Shown: positions 1 to 9,796 of the stretch, one piece after another
Layout of the letters: each line of letters starts with the position of its first letter
Position numbering within the stretch: the stretch's first letter is position 1
Assembly (NCBI GenBank): GCA_037447655.1
Contig: JBBHKE010000300.1
Coordinates: 1 to 41,381 of the forward strand
Length of the DNA stretch: 41,381 nucleotides
Source: Zygnema cylindricum
Taxonomy: Eukaryota > Streptophyta > Zygnematophyceae > Zygnematales > Zygnemataceae
Direction: 5' to 3'
Notes under the pieces: generated by a model
What the model was told of the DNA's origin: nothing
Databases searched by the model: none
What the model saw: only the letters and a program-made list of their open reading frames with translations
Position numbers and translations under genes: made by a program

Positions 1-167
1 AGGGTGGGGGGAGGGGAGAGACCAAAATCAACACATTTAAGCTTTATCACATTAAAAAATTGATGCCAAAAAATCCTAAAAAAAATAATAAGTGACTTTT
101 TAAAATTCTAATAAGTTTTCAAATGTTTAAAGGAAAAAAAAAAAAAACAAAAAAAATCTTAAGTTCC

Positions 168-3100
168 TTATTCCATTTCTTCCTGTGACAAAGTACCACG
201 TCCTCCCCAAACCTGCCGAAGAAAAAATAAAATAAAAAAATAAAGGATGAGGATAAAAACTAAACAAATAAAACAGCAAAAATGTGGAAACCATAAGAAT
301 TAAAAAAAAAAGAAACCGTCTCTATTACATCTACTTGACCTCCTATAAAAGGAAAGGGGAAAAATTTATGAAAACAAAAAAAAAATGATGAAAGATAAAC
401 ATTATAAAAAAAATGCAGATAGCGAGGGATAAATGTTAAAAAGAAAATGATAGAAAATAAAAATACGAACAAACATAAAAATAAAACACATAAAAACAAA
501 TCAATTCAAATGAAAATCGAATCAAATCAGAATTATAATATACATAATATATAATGAAGTACCTTTTTAAGAAGAGATGTCGACACTCCGGGCTTCTCTT
601 CTGTATAAGGATCTCTCACTGACGGCCTTTGAGCAAATCTCCGGAATACCCCTTTGGCCCCCTCTTGTTCATTACCATTTTTACCGTCACCATTTTTAAT
701 GTTATTTCTATTGTCGTCAGTTTTATTGTAATTTTTAATTTCATTTTTACTGTTATTTTTATCATCATTTTTAGGGTCGTCTTTTTGAACGTCGTTATTT
801 TTGATTTCAGATTTAGTTTCCTTTCTATTTTCATTTTTAACTTCGTTTTCTTCCTTCGCCTCCCCTTTATTCCGCTGCAAAATCAACAAACAAATAATAT
901 TTAATGAATATTTAACAGAAGGAAAATCCTTCGAAGGACAAAAGAAAAAAAGAGTATAGAGAAAACAAAGGGGCAAACAAAATATAAATCTGTCTTTGCA
1001 CGTGTGTGTGTGTAATATATACAGATGTATACATATATGCATATACATACACATATAACATACATATATATACATGCATATGTATATATGTATATTTATA
1101 TATACATTACATATATATATATATAAACAACATTCCTCTTTTCATGAAATTAAATATCACATGATTTGGTTTCACAAAATAGAACATACATATTGTTCAT
1201 ACACATATTTAAATGTACAAATGTATACACACACACTCACACACAGGCACATATATATACATATATACACACACACACATATTTACATATACTGATATTT
1301 TACATATTTATGTATTAAATATATGCTCATATTCACATACAATTATAAATAGTTATATTTGCACGTGTATAAACACACATACATATATGTAATATATACG
1401 TGTGTGTGTAAATATGTATATATATAAACAAAAAAAACCTCTGTCTCTCCGACCTCACATCGATGGCTCCAGATTGATCGACCCGCAAGAATTAGAAAAA
1501 AGTTTCAGAAACTAAAAAAAAAATCTGCCCAACAAATAAATAAGTAAATAAATTAATCAAAACTAACCTTTTTCTTCCTCTCTGACATTGCGTGAATGGC
1601 CCGGGATTGGTCGACTCTCGAGAGATAGAAATCTCTTTCTTTCGTTGCGGCCGATATTTCCGCCGCCAGTTTTTGTTCTCTCACCGCATTACGGTACGCT
1701 GCATGGAACCACCGTATTCCGTTCTGTTAGACTCAACAGAACACTTTGTAGACTTTTTATTTTCTTTTTTATCTTTCCTCCTTCCTCTTCCCTCTCTCTC
1801 TCCACTGCCTCCCTCCTCTCCCTCCCTCATTTTGTTGAAATGTGCCTAGCGTATTTCTTTAAATGCGCAAAAACACCATTTAAAATCGATAACAACTCGA
1901 ATCTGACTAAATGTGACAGATTATTTCAGATTATGAATTATTGATAGTAAATTACGGATATGGATAATCCGGATAATCACAAAAATTACGGAAAACCATA
2001 GATAATTACAGATTATTGCAAATTACGGAAAAGGAATTGCATGCTACACGTTGAAGACTGCAGTTTACGGATTCCAAATTACAGATTATGGATTGTTATA
2101 GTTTACAGATTACGGAATAGCACAGATTACAGATTAGAAATTATTATAAATTACAAGATAGTACAGATGACAAATTACAGATTAAATAAGGATTACGAAT
2201 TACAAATTATAAATTATTTTAGAACACAGATTGCGGAATATTACAGATTACACATTAAAGATTAAGAATTAAGGATAATTACGATTACAAATTACAAGTT
2301 ACAAATTACAAGTTACAGATTACAGATTGTGAATTACAAATGACCCGTTTCAGATTATTACAGACTACGGAGGATTACAGACCGGATTACAGATCAATGA
2401 TTGTGAATAACAATTTATGGATTACAAATTACAAATATGGATAACAGATTACAGATTACATACTACTGATACTTGAGGATTACGGTTTACGGGTTACGGA
2501 TTATTACAGTTACGGATTACACAATACTGCTTAATCACAGATTACAAATAAGCATGGAATACAGATTACAGATTAGAGATTTTAAATCACAAATTATTAC
2601 AGGTTACAGATTACAAATTATGGATGATTACGAATTATTAACTATTATGAATTGTGGATTATTAAGGATTACAAATTTACAGAATACGGATTACAAGTTA
2701 CGGATTACAAATTAAATATATTTCACTGCGATAATAAAAACAATGTTAAAAAACTGTAAAATCCCATTTCCTATGTGAGATTTATCCAATTAAAACTTAC
2801 ACAAGCGAAAACATATCTTCTGGAAAAGAGAAAAGAAAGGGGACTTACCAATTTCTTCTGTGAGATTATCCCATTTGAACTTATGGAGATATTTAAGAGT
2901 CCAAAGATCATCATAATAAGCCGAACGTCTCCTTCCACCTACAAAACCCATATATACCCAGATATAAAAAAGAAAATAAAAATGAAAAAAACGAGTAATT
3001 ACGATATCAAAGAGAGCAAGATTCATCGCAAGAAATGGCTTGATATCAAACATTGTTTTGCAAACAACTTTTGTAAAAAAAAAAAAAAAAAGAGGGAGTT

Positions 3101-6100
3101 TTTCTAGGGATTTCTTTTTTAATTTTACCCATGGGCTCTCCATTCAACATTTCTGCAATCCTTTTTGCGTCTTTTTTCCGGGCAAATTCGATCCATCTGC
3201 ATAATAAGACAAAAATATAATAAGACAAAAAAAAGACAAAAGAATAGGACAAAATGCAACAAGACAACATATATTATAGCCAAAATGTAGTGAGGCAAAA
3301 ATGCGGTAAGACAAGGTTGTAAGGCAAAGTTGTAATACGACAAAATTGTAATAAGGCAAACATGTAAAAGGTCAACTATAATAAAACAAAAATGAAAAAA
3401 AACAAAAAGTAATAAGACAACATGTAATAAGATAAAATAGAAGAAAAAAAAATGACAAAAAAGGAAATGAGACAAAGAATAAACAAGATAGTAAGACACA
3501 ACTGCAAGAAGACAACAGAATAAGACAAAGACATAATAGGAATACATATAATAAGACAAAAATATGAAACACAAATATCGGAACACAGTTCAAAAAAAAA
3601 AAAATAGGCCCTGCCTTTGTCTTATCAGATGACTGTTTGTCTCATGCCACATTATTAAAAAAACAAAAAGTCGCAATAGAGATAAAAAAAGAGGGGAGAG
3701 GCGGGGAGAGGGAGAGGAAGAGGGAGAGAGGGACTGGGAGAGGAGAAGAGGGGGAGAGAGGGAGAGAGGGAGAGATCGAGAGAGGGAGAGTGAGACAGAG
3801 AGGGAGAGAGGGAGAGAGGTAAAGGGGGAGAGGGAGTACCCTTCAGTGAAATTCTTCCCTCGGCTGCCTCCATTTTTTTTCCGCCTCATTCGAATTGCTG
3901 GATCTGTGGAGTCAAACAAATAAATATTAATTAATAAATAATAATAAATAATAAAAATAACCAATTAAACAATAATCGTAATTAAACAACAGTAATAATA
4001 ACTTTGAAACAAAAATAAAATAAAATAAAATAAAAAGCATTTTCGAACTCTATTATCATCTTTTACCTTTTCGAGAAATCACAGGTTTTGTACAATTTTA
4101 TTGACGATTTTTCGATTTTAAATTTGAGAATTTGAAAAATTTTAATTAGCAAATAAGGAATAACATCGTATATGCCGATGCTTCTTTTTTTTGCCTTTTT
4201 ATGCCTCTCCCTCGCTCTCTCTCCCTTTCCCTCTCCCTCATTTTTGTCGACCATCTCCTCTGCCGCTCCCTCTCCCTCTCTCCCAGTCCTGCTTTTATGG
4301 GGTTTTCTACAAGGTTTTACATGGGGTTTTTTATGAGGATTTACAGTTTTTTCCATAATTAAAAAGGGTTTTTCTGACTTTTAATGTATTTTCACGTTTT
4401 TTGAGGGGTTTTACAAATGTTAATTGTTGCTAAAAATACATGGGGGGAAAAATCTTCAGTAAAGAAATTCTATACAGTAAATTTTTACAATTTCTTAAAA
4501 TTTCTTACAATTTCCCTCAAAATCTAATTTTTGATGAAGTTTTTACAAATTGTAACAATTTTGAGAATATTTTTTGTGCTTTCTTCACGATAACGCACAA
4601 AATCTCACAAATTTTGACAAGAAATTTAAAAAAGTTACCCAATATTTAGACAAATTTTGAGGATTTTTTTTAGAATTTTTGACATATTTTCAAAAAAAAA
4701 AATCGACATATTGTGAAAATTTTACAAAAGAAAATGAGAAATATTGGCAGAATTTGGAAAATGTTCCGGAATTATGCCATATTTAAAAAAAAAAATTGAC
4801 ATTTTTTTCACAAATTTTAACAAACAGATTTTTAACTGGCTTTGTATGAATTGCCATGTTTAGGCATATTATGATTAGTTATAATCATATTTATTAATTA
4901 GAATTATAGCTAGAATTTCAAGCATAATTATGACTATAATTATGATTAGTATAACTTCAATAATTTCAGCGTAATTTTTGACACTTTTTGCAAAAATCTG
5001 ACAGTTTTCAAAAAACCTTCAGTATTTTTTCCAGCCCTATTCTTTGTTAGAACAAGATAAAATACAATAAGTTTCAAATATGAAAAACTCTTTTTTTTAT
5101 TTCAAACATATCCTTTCTATTCAAATAACTTCCAAATATAAATAATGTTTTGAGAAAAAACCAAACAATATCCTTAACTTCCATTTTAGTTTAGTTTATT
5201 TTTATTTTTACAATTATTTATTATATATATATATTTTTTTTAGTTCAAATTGGACATAAAATGTATCTTCCGAGGCCAAAAAAAAAATTCCGAAGAAACT
5301 AAAACCTTTGGTTTCATTTTTTTTTCAAGTTTTTTACTTGCGTAGGTTTTTTTTTTAGCTCCAATTTCTATTATTCGTACATCCAAACCATTTTTGTTTA
5401 AACTTCTAGCATAGAAAAGGGGTTTAAAAGGGGCACAAATCACCTTCCAGCACCAAAATTCATCCTCAAAACCCAAATCCTCATTTTTTTTTTCTTCTTT
5501 TAACTTATAATTATTCCATTTTAAAAATAAAAAAGGAGTACGGGTACATTGTGGGTAAAAAAGGGGTACAAAAATTGTTGAAAATATGTACAAAAGGGGC
5601 AAAAGGGGGCAAAAAAGGGGTAAAAAAGGGTATAAAGGAGTGAAGGAAGAGGTATAAAGGAGTGAAGGAAGAGGTATAAAAGGGGTATAAATCACCTTCC
5701 GGGGCCAAATAAATTCTCAAAACTTCCCCATATTGAGATAACAGGTGTCGCAATTTTAGAGGCTTCATATGGGGTGGTATCCTACTCATATAACACACCC
5801 CCCTCTTCCTCTTCTTCCTCTCCCTCTCCTCCTCCCCCTTCAACTTCTCTACCATCCCTGCCTTCTTCCTCCTCTTCTTGTCCCCGCCTTCCTCTCCTCC
5901 CTCCTTTCCCTCTCTCTCTACCTCCTTCCCACTCCCCTCTCCACTGCTCTCTCCACCTCTCTCTCCCTGCTCTTCTTCCTCTTCTCCCCGTTCCTCTCCC
6001 CCTTCTCCATCTCGCTCTCCCTCCCCTTTTTCTCTCTCTTCTTCCTCCATTTTGTCGCCTTCCCTCTCCCCTCCTTGACCTCCCTCTCTTTCACTCTCTC

Positions 6101-7022
6101 CCTCCCCTCCTGCCTCTCCTTCCACTCCTCCCTCTTCGTTTTTTCCAACGGTATTTTTCTCTCCTCCCTCTCCCCCCTCTTGTATTTTTCCTCCTTCTTT
6201 CCCCTTTCCTTCCTTTCCCTCCCCCCCCACCCCTTCCTCTACCTCCCCATTCTCCTCTCTCCCCCCCCCTTCACTATCTAAACTCCCCAACGAAACAGAC
6301 CCCTCTCCTTCCCCTTCCCTCTCCTTCCCCTCCTCTGCTCCCTCCTCTCCCCCCTCTTCCACAACTCCCTCCTCTCCTCCCTCTTCCACAACTCCCTCCT
6401 CTCCTCCCTCTTCCTTCTCCCTAAACCCTAATTTCCTCTCCACCTCAGACCCTGCTTTTCTCTCCTTCTCAAACCCTAATTTTCTCTCTACCTTAACCCC
6501 TGATTTCACTTCCTCTACCTCTCCTCCCCTCCCTCCCTCTCCTCCCTCTCCTCCCTTGTCTCCCTCTCCTCCCCTTCCTCCCTCTCCTCCCTTGTCTCCC
6601 TCTCCTCCCCTTCCTCCCTCTCCTCCCTTGTCTCCCTCTCCTTCCTTCCCTCCCTCTCCTCCCTTGTCTCCCTCTCCTCCCTTTTCTCCCTCTCCTCCCC
6701 TCCCTCCCTCTCCTAATTGCCCTCTCTCTCTCAAAACTGACGTCACTTTTGATGAGCTGACCAGATTCGAACCCTTCACTTTAGCTACAGATTTAGGGTT
6801 AAGGGCCTTCAAGGAAGAATTAGGGTTAAGGGCCTTCAAGGAAGAATCAGGGTTAAGGGCCTTAGTAGAAGAACTAGGGTTAAGGGTTCTCCTAACTTCG
6901 CTCTCCTCCAAACCCTTTTCCGCCGACAATCTCCTCCTCTTCTTTCCCTTCGAAGAGTTTTTTCCTCCAGGTGTCTCTCTAGGAGGACACGTGTCATCCT
7001 TTTGCTCGTCTGTCTGAGCCAT
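168..7022 (-). CDS. ESF2: ESF2/ABT1-family pre-rRNA processing RNA-binding protein (7 exons, 678 aa)
   Basis: Exons on the minus strand: 7022-5696, 3903-3840, 3196-3129, 2938-2849, 1698-1568, 874-563, 212-168. All borders are GT/AG and all phases agree, giving 678 codons plus TAA. The family (yeast Esf2, animal ABT1) acts in the nucleolus in small-subunit pre-rRNA processing. The RRM-like core starts near residue 408 (GVCYMSRIPPHMKP) and runs through exons 2-4 (NFTEGWIEFARKKDAKRIAE, YDDLWTLKYLHKFKW, LTEEIAY). Exon 5 holds the family's helical part (REQKLAAEISAATKERDFYL) and exon 6 the FAQRP motif. The last exon, ending GTLSQEEME, is short and less certain, but its acceptor is excellent. Residues ~20-400 are an unusually long acidic, Gly/Glu-rich low-complexity extension; known homologues are shorter. 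The ATG at 7022 was chosen because the in-frame codons upstream are an 18-bp repeat. Confidence 0.9.
985..1430. repeat. TA/TG/CA microsatellite field in ESF2 intron 5
   Basis: Degenerate runs of TATATACATATGCA, CACACA and GTGTGTGTG fill most of the intron between the exons ending at 1568 and starting at 874. Short ORFs here are translations of the repeat. Confidence 0.8.
1436..1490 (-). repeat. Splice-junction echo of ESF2 exon 5 3' end
   Basis: The reverse complement of this segment aligns over about 50 bases with the end of exon 5 (1568-1620). Shared blocks include TCGAnCAATC, GCCAT and GTCnGAGAG. It lies ~130 bp downstream of the true donor. The copy has lost the GT at the matching position. 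Identity is roughly 70 percent by eye. Confidence 0.6.
1940..2735 (+). repeat. Degenerate ATTACAGATTAC satellite in ESF2 intron 4
   Basis: About 800 bp built from short variants of GATTACAGATTACGGATTA and AAATTACAAATTACAG, without a fixed long period. It fills most of the intron between exons 4 and 5. Two 74-80-aa ORFs in it are repeat translations. Confidence 0.85.
2757..2803 (-). repeat. Splice-junction echo of ESF2 exon 4 3' end
   Basis: The reverse complement reads TAAGTTTTAATTGGATAAA then TCTCACAT, paralleling the true exon end at 2849-2890 (TAAGTTCAAATGGGATAA, TCTCACAG). It sits ~85 bp beyond the true donor inside the intron. GATTTT replaces GTAAGT at the donor position. Confidence 0.6.
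3200..3595 (-). repeat. Reiterated TTTTGTCTTATTAT tract before the ESF2 exon 3 acceptor
   Basis: The 3' end of intron 2 repeats a ~14-20 bp pyrimidine-rich unit (TTTTGTCTTATTAT on the coding strand) about twenty times, ending in the functional TTATTATGCAG acceptor at 3197-3200. The polypyrimidine tract itself looks to be the amplified unit. The many 60-150-aa ORFs here are repeat translations. Confidence 0.8.
3680..3838. repeat. GAGAGG / CCTCTC low-complexity tract right after the ESF2 exon 2 donor
   Basis: Plus-strand purine-rich GGGAGAG repeats begin immediately beyond the exon 2 donor (GT at 3839-3838). On the coding strand the tract is CT-rich and directly abuts the splice site. Confidence 0.8.
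3904..5244. other. AT-rich 3' portion of ESF2 intron 1
   Basis: The distal part of the 1.8-kb first intron is AT-rich with short A and T runs, a pyrimidine patch near 4200-4285 and short TTACAATTT-type motifs near 4480-4640. I see no exon or mobile element in it. Confidence 0.6.
5245..5300 (-). repeat. Second, more diverged echo of ESF2 exon 1 3' end
   Basis: The reverse complement has GGAATTT, a T-run, then TTGGCCTCGGAAG, matching the true exon end TTTGGCCCCGGAAG at 5696. The base after GGAAG is A, so the donor GT is lost. Confidence 0.55.
5420..5485 (-). repeat. First echo of ESF2 exon 1 3' end with intact donor-like GT
   Basis: The reverse complement reads GTTTTGAGGATGAATTTTGG, then CTGGAAG, then GTGATTTGTGCCCC. 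The true junction at 5696 reads GTTTTGAGAATTTATTTGG, CCCCGGAAG, GTGATTTATACCCC. The copy keeps the GTGATTT donor and ~15 bp of intron, so it is a potential cryptic donor. Confidence 0.7.
5560..5695 (-). repeat. Short tandem repeats just inside ESF2 intron 1
   Basis: Coding-strand units ACCTCTTCCTTCACTCCTTT and CCCCTTTTTTACCC recur directly after the exon 1 donor, so the intron start is built from repeats of its own first bases. Confidence 0.65.
6530..6712 (-). repeat. 36-bp coding minisatellite in ESF2 (12-residue GGEGDKGGEGGR unit)
   Basis: About five 36-bp units encode repeats of GGEGDKGGEGGR in exon 1. The period is a multiple of three, so copy-number change keeps the frame. The Pro/Ser/Leu-rich ORFs on the opposite strand are shadows of it. 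Confidence 0.85.
6788..6888 (-). repeat. 27-bp coding repeat, ALNPxSSLK units, telomere-like on the DNA level
   Basis: Nearly four 27-bp units (TTAGGGTTAAGGGCCTTCAA on plus) encode the 9-residue unit LNPNSSLKA in the ESF2 N-terminal extension. Each unit carries a TTAGGGTT telomere-like core. Confidence 0.8.
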
Positions 7023-7058
7023 AGCTCCTCTGCCTTTCACTTCCCCTTCCAAGAGTCG

Positions 7059-7083
7059 AAACCCTAAAAGATAAACCCTAAAA
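7059..7083 (-). promoter_or_regulatory. Two telo-box motifs (AAACCCTAAA) upstream of the ESF2 start
   Basis: AAACCCTAAA occurs at 7059-7068 and again at 7073-7082, 37-61 bp upstream of the ATG. Telo-boxes are known in plant promoters of ribosomal-protein and ribosome-biogenesis genes, which suits the gene. Function is inferred. Confidence 0.45.
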
Positions 7084-7160
7084 TAGTTTCCTCCCTTCTG
7101 GAAAGTCTCGTGCGACGAAGGCTTGGAAAGTTGAAGTCCTGCCAGACTCCGAAAGTACTC

Positions 7161-7232
7161 CGTACGGCATATGAAGTCCGTACGGCATATACATCCCGTA
7201 CGGCAGATACAGCCCATACGGCATAAACGTCT
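7161..7232. repeat. 18-bp tandem repeat (CGTACGGCATATGAAGTC), four units
   Basis: Four contiguous 18-bp units of CGTACGGCATATxxAxxC lie 140-210 bp upstream of the ESF2 ATG. They create the CRT-repeat N-terminus of the extended ORF, which is why the later Met was chosen. Confidence 0.85.
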
Positions 7233-7334
7233 AGCGAAGGCATAAAAGTAGTCCGTACAAAATAAAAAAAGTAGTCCGTACGCCGAGCAGTCTACTCATG
7301 TCTGGACTCTTCAGTACAATACCGTATGAAACAG

Positions 7335-7530
7335 TACACCACGTATCGCAACAGTACAGTACAGTGCTCTACTGTACTGCAATTAGCGAAACACGGTGTA
7401 CAGTACACCGTCGATCGTATTTAGCGTGTTTGTTTTTTTCGCCGCTGAAAACACCTTATCCTGTACACAATTGTCCAATTTTCAATTTAAGACCGCCATT
7501 CGTAAGCTGAGAACACAACCTTTCAATCGC
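7335..7530 (+). mobile_element. Truncated TA-flanked MITE (family A) and an adjacent small relic
   Basis: From 7398 the sequence follows family A (TACACCGTCGATCGTATTTA, then GTCCAATTTTCAATTTAAGA, then CTTTCAATCGCAACCG) and stops at the GA tract, so the 3' half is missing. At 7336-7397 a ~60-bp relic has similar ends (CACCACGTATCGC, ACACGGTGTA). Confidence 0.65.
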
Positions 7531-7537
7531 AACCGGA

Positions 7538-7655
7538 GAGAGGGAGGGAGAGGGGAAGAGAGAATGAAGAGGGGATAAAGAGAGAGGAGGGGGGAGAGAG
7601 AGAAAGAGGAAGAGAGAGAGAAGAGGGAGGGAGGGAGAGAGAGAGAGAGAATGAT
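7538..7655 (+). repeat. GA-rich microsatellite
   Basis: GAGAGGGAGGGAGAG-type purine repeat between the truncated MITE and the J-protein side. Confidence 0.85.
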
Positions 7656-8118
7656 CTATGTGCCAAGAATTCTAACCCAGGGTTACTTTTGTCCAATTAC
7701 AGAAGATGGAAATATTCAAGATCCATCCAAAGTCTTCGGTATGCCAATTGAGAGAAATTAAGGTTCCTGGGGAAGTAGCACAATCTCCACCTTTCCCAGT
7801 AAGTACATATGGACATGTGCAATACTCTTCGAATAAAGGATCCACTTTACCAAGGACGAGGTTTGAGGTGCACCCAGAAGGAACACGTTTTCAAGGGAAA
7901 AAAAGAGAACAGCAAAAAAAGTAATTGTGAACATTTCCTCAAGTTGAAAGAATAGTGAAAGTGAGAAATCCGACATGTCAGCATGCTGACGACTGTGGTT
8001 CCAAAAGCTTGAGGGTTTCTCAGGGTTTGGAATAGTATTTTTCTGACAACAGTTGAAGGGTACAGTGGAGCCAAAAATCCAATAAAAAAACTCAACACGG
8101 GGGGAGAGAATGTCTCAC
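7656..8118. other. Stretch downstream of the J-domain fragment, no gene called
   Basis: I searched the minus strand here for the next J-domain exon (an HPDK codon run) and found none. A 72-codon plus-strand ORF at 7706-7924 (starting MEIFKIHPKSSV) and an overlapping minus ORF are open, but neither resembles a family I know. Confidence 0.4.
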
Positions 8119-8688
8119 CCAAGCGACGATACTGCTTCTTGATAGCTCCATCATCTGCTTCAGGGTTTACCTGGAGAAATAAAAATACTCTTTGTCATGA
8201 TTATCAAGAAACTGAACGCATCACTCCTTTGTCAACCAATGAACTCAAAACTCCTCTTTGATCAGAAGAAGAAGGAAACAATATGAAAATGCACAAATAT
8301 ACAATGAAAGGCTTCTCACAAACGGACAATTGTCCCTTCAACGAAGCAAAAATGTAAAATTAAACTTGAAAAGCTATAAAAAAGCCTACAACTAAATTAC
8401 AAGGGGATTATCAAATACCTGCAGCACAAGATACCAGTCGATAAATGGATTCGATCCTGACGCAACTGAAGAACAGTTACATGGAAATCGCTGGTTTTTC
8501 ATAGACAGGCACAAGCTTTCTGCGAATGCTGAGCAAACTTGAGCGACTGCTATAAGCTCCGATAAGCCTTTGGTACCTGGACTGCTTTTCTCCAGCTTTT
8601 GAAGAAGCCGGAGAGCTTTGTCAGGATATCCATCTTTTAGAAGACGCTCTGCCTGTTGCACTTGTGAAATAGTGCCGTCTGGACTCAT
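8119..8688 (-). CDS. J-domain (DnaJ-like) protein, 5' portion only; possibly a broken gene
   Basis: Exon 8688-8419 encodes 90 residues from MSPDGTISQVQQ. It has a helical N-terminus (QAERLLKDGYPDKALRLLQK) like that of plant and DNAJB12/14-type J proteins, ending NPFIDWYLVLQ at the start of a J domain. Exon 8170-8119, with acceptor TCTCCAG and donor GTGAGA, continues in phase with VNPEADDGAIKKQYRRL, which is J-domain helix II. The next exon should begin with the LLLHPDK motif needed to stimulate Hsp70, but no HPD codons follow on this strand before the ESF2 promoter. Either the exon lies beyond what I can recognise or the gene was truncated, perhaps by the repeats at 7335-7655. Recognition of the J domain is confident; intactness is doubtful. 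Confidence 0.62.
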
Positions 8689-8738
8689 GCTGCGACAGGC
8701 TTCCTTAACCTAGATGCAGCATCAGACAGACTTGCTCT

Positions 8739-8751
8739 AGGGTTAGGGTTT
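8739..8751 (-). promoter_or_regulatory. Telo-box-like TAGGGTTAGGGTTT upstream of the J-protein start
   Basis: TAGGGTTAGGGTTT lies ~50 bp upstream of the ATG at 8688. On the coding strand it reads AAACCCTAACCCTA, one and a half plant-type telomere units. Its role as a telo-box is inferred. Confidence 0.4.
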
Positions 8752-9105
8752 GAAACGGAGAGGCGGCTTTGATGACGATTCGACTTTCTTCACTTGATGA
8801 TGGCACGAAGGTGAGGGAGAGAGGAAGGATGGTAAAAATTCAACTTAAAACAACAAAAAAAAAAACGAGAAAGAAATAACTGCGACGACTTACAGGGTGA
8901 GAACACAAAGAAAGTCACTGGATCTAATCATTACTTTCTCTCTCATAAAACTATGAAGCGAAACATGGCTTCCTTCCTGCAAATCCTATGGATTTGAAAT
9001 ATGGGAGGCACAGCTCCCCGCTCGACAATTGTAACTTCTACTGTAGACAAGTGGACAATGTCGTCGTCACCTCGCGGGGGCTATTCATAAACCGTACAGT
9101 AGAGC

Positions 9106-9141
9106 GGTACAGTACAGTACAGTACTGTACTGTACTGTACC
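9106..9141. repeat. 36-bp perfect palindrome of GTAC repeats
   Basis: Seven GTAC tetramers at 5-bp spacing: GGTAC, three AGTAC, then three TGTAC, ending in C. It is its own reverse complement over 36 bases and lies between the J-protein start and a MITE. Confidence 0.95.
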
Positions 9142-9269
9142 CCAGGAGCCAATGCCAAAGCGTACGGAACGAGGCCGAACGAACGAAACAAAGGGGCCGG
9201 GTCCGAGGTCGTCCAAGTCTCCGAGGTTTCGACCAAAGTTCAAATGTGCGAAAACAATTGGAAACGCTA

Positions 9270-9757
9270 CACCGCGAATCGCTATTAGCGTACATGACGC
9301 TAATTGGGGTACCTCTTTTTTTTCGGGAAATTCTCAAATAGAATAAAGTACGCTAAATGTTTCTGAACGATATTTGAGGTACACCGCTCAATAAGGTTCA
9401 TAACTGTAATTTAGTGCCCTTTTAAATAGTGTGGTGTAAGGACTATCATATTCGTACTATTTCGTACCTTTTAAATATATAAGTACAGAAAATATAATAA
9501 TATGTAATTGCGTAAATATTTTCCGGCATACGCGGATGTCAAAAAAACGCGACGGCGTACAATTTGAACAATTTCGTACATCTGCATGTTTTAGTGTGGA
9601 CATATTATGTGCCGAAAATTTTTACAAAGCAGTTTACAAATTAGAGTTAATGATAAATTAGTATCATTGTGTACCCTAAAAAACCCAATTTACCGTAAAG
9701 TACGCTAATTGTTTCATTACGCTATCTATTTTATTACGCTAATAGCGATTCACGGTG
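9270..9757. mobile_element. TA-flanked MITE, family F (488 bp)
   Basis: Starts CACCGCGAATCGCTATTAGC and ends with the inverted version (GCTAATAGCGATTCACGGTG). TA lies on each side (9268-9269, 9758-9759). There is no transposase ORF. TA target duplications point to the Tc1/mariner group. Confidence 0.8.
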
Positions 9758-9796
9758 TACTGCTAACTTTTGGTATTCGACACAAGACGTGCAGTA

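Noticed and set aside
1940-2735. CRISPR-like array
   Set aside because: The repeats are short and degenerate with no constant repeat/spacer lengths, and the genome is eukaryotic.
5774-6424. Long Pro/Ser/Leu-rich plus-strand ORFs
   Set aside because: They are the antisense shadow of the Gly/Glu-rich ESF2 exon 1 and carry no family signal.
6788-6888. Interstitial telomere array
   Set aside because: The TTAGGGTT motif recurs only once per 27-bp unit and is explained by the coding repeat LNPNSSLKA.
7706-7924. 72-codon plus-strand ORF (MEIFKIHPKSSV...)
   Set aside because: Composition looks protein-like and splice-like sites occur nearby, but I recognise no family and the opposite strand is open too.
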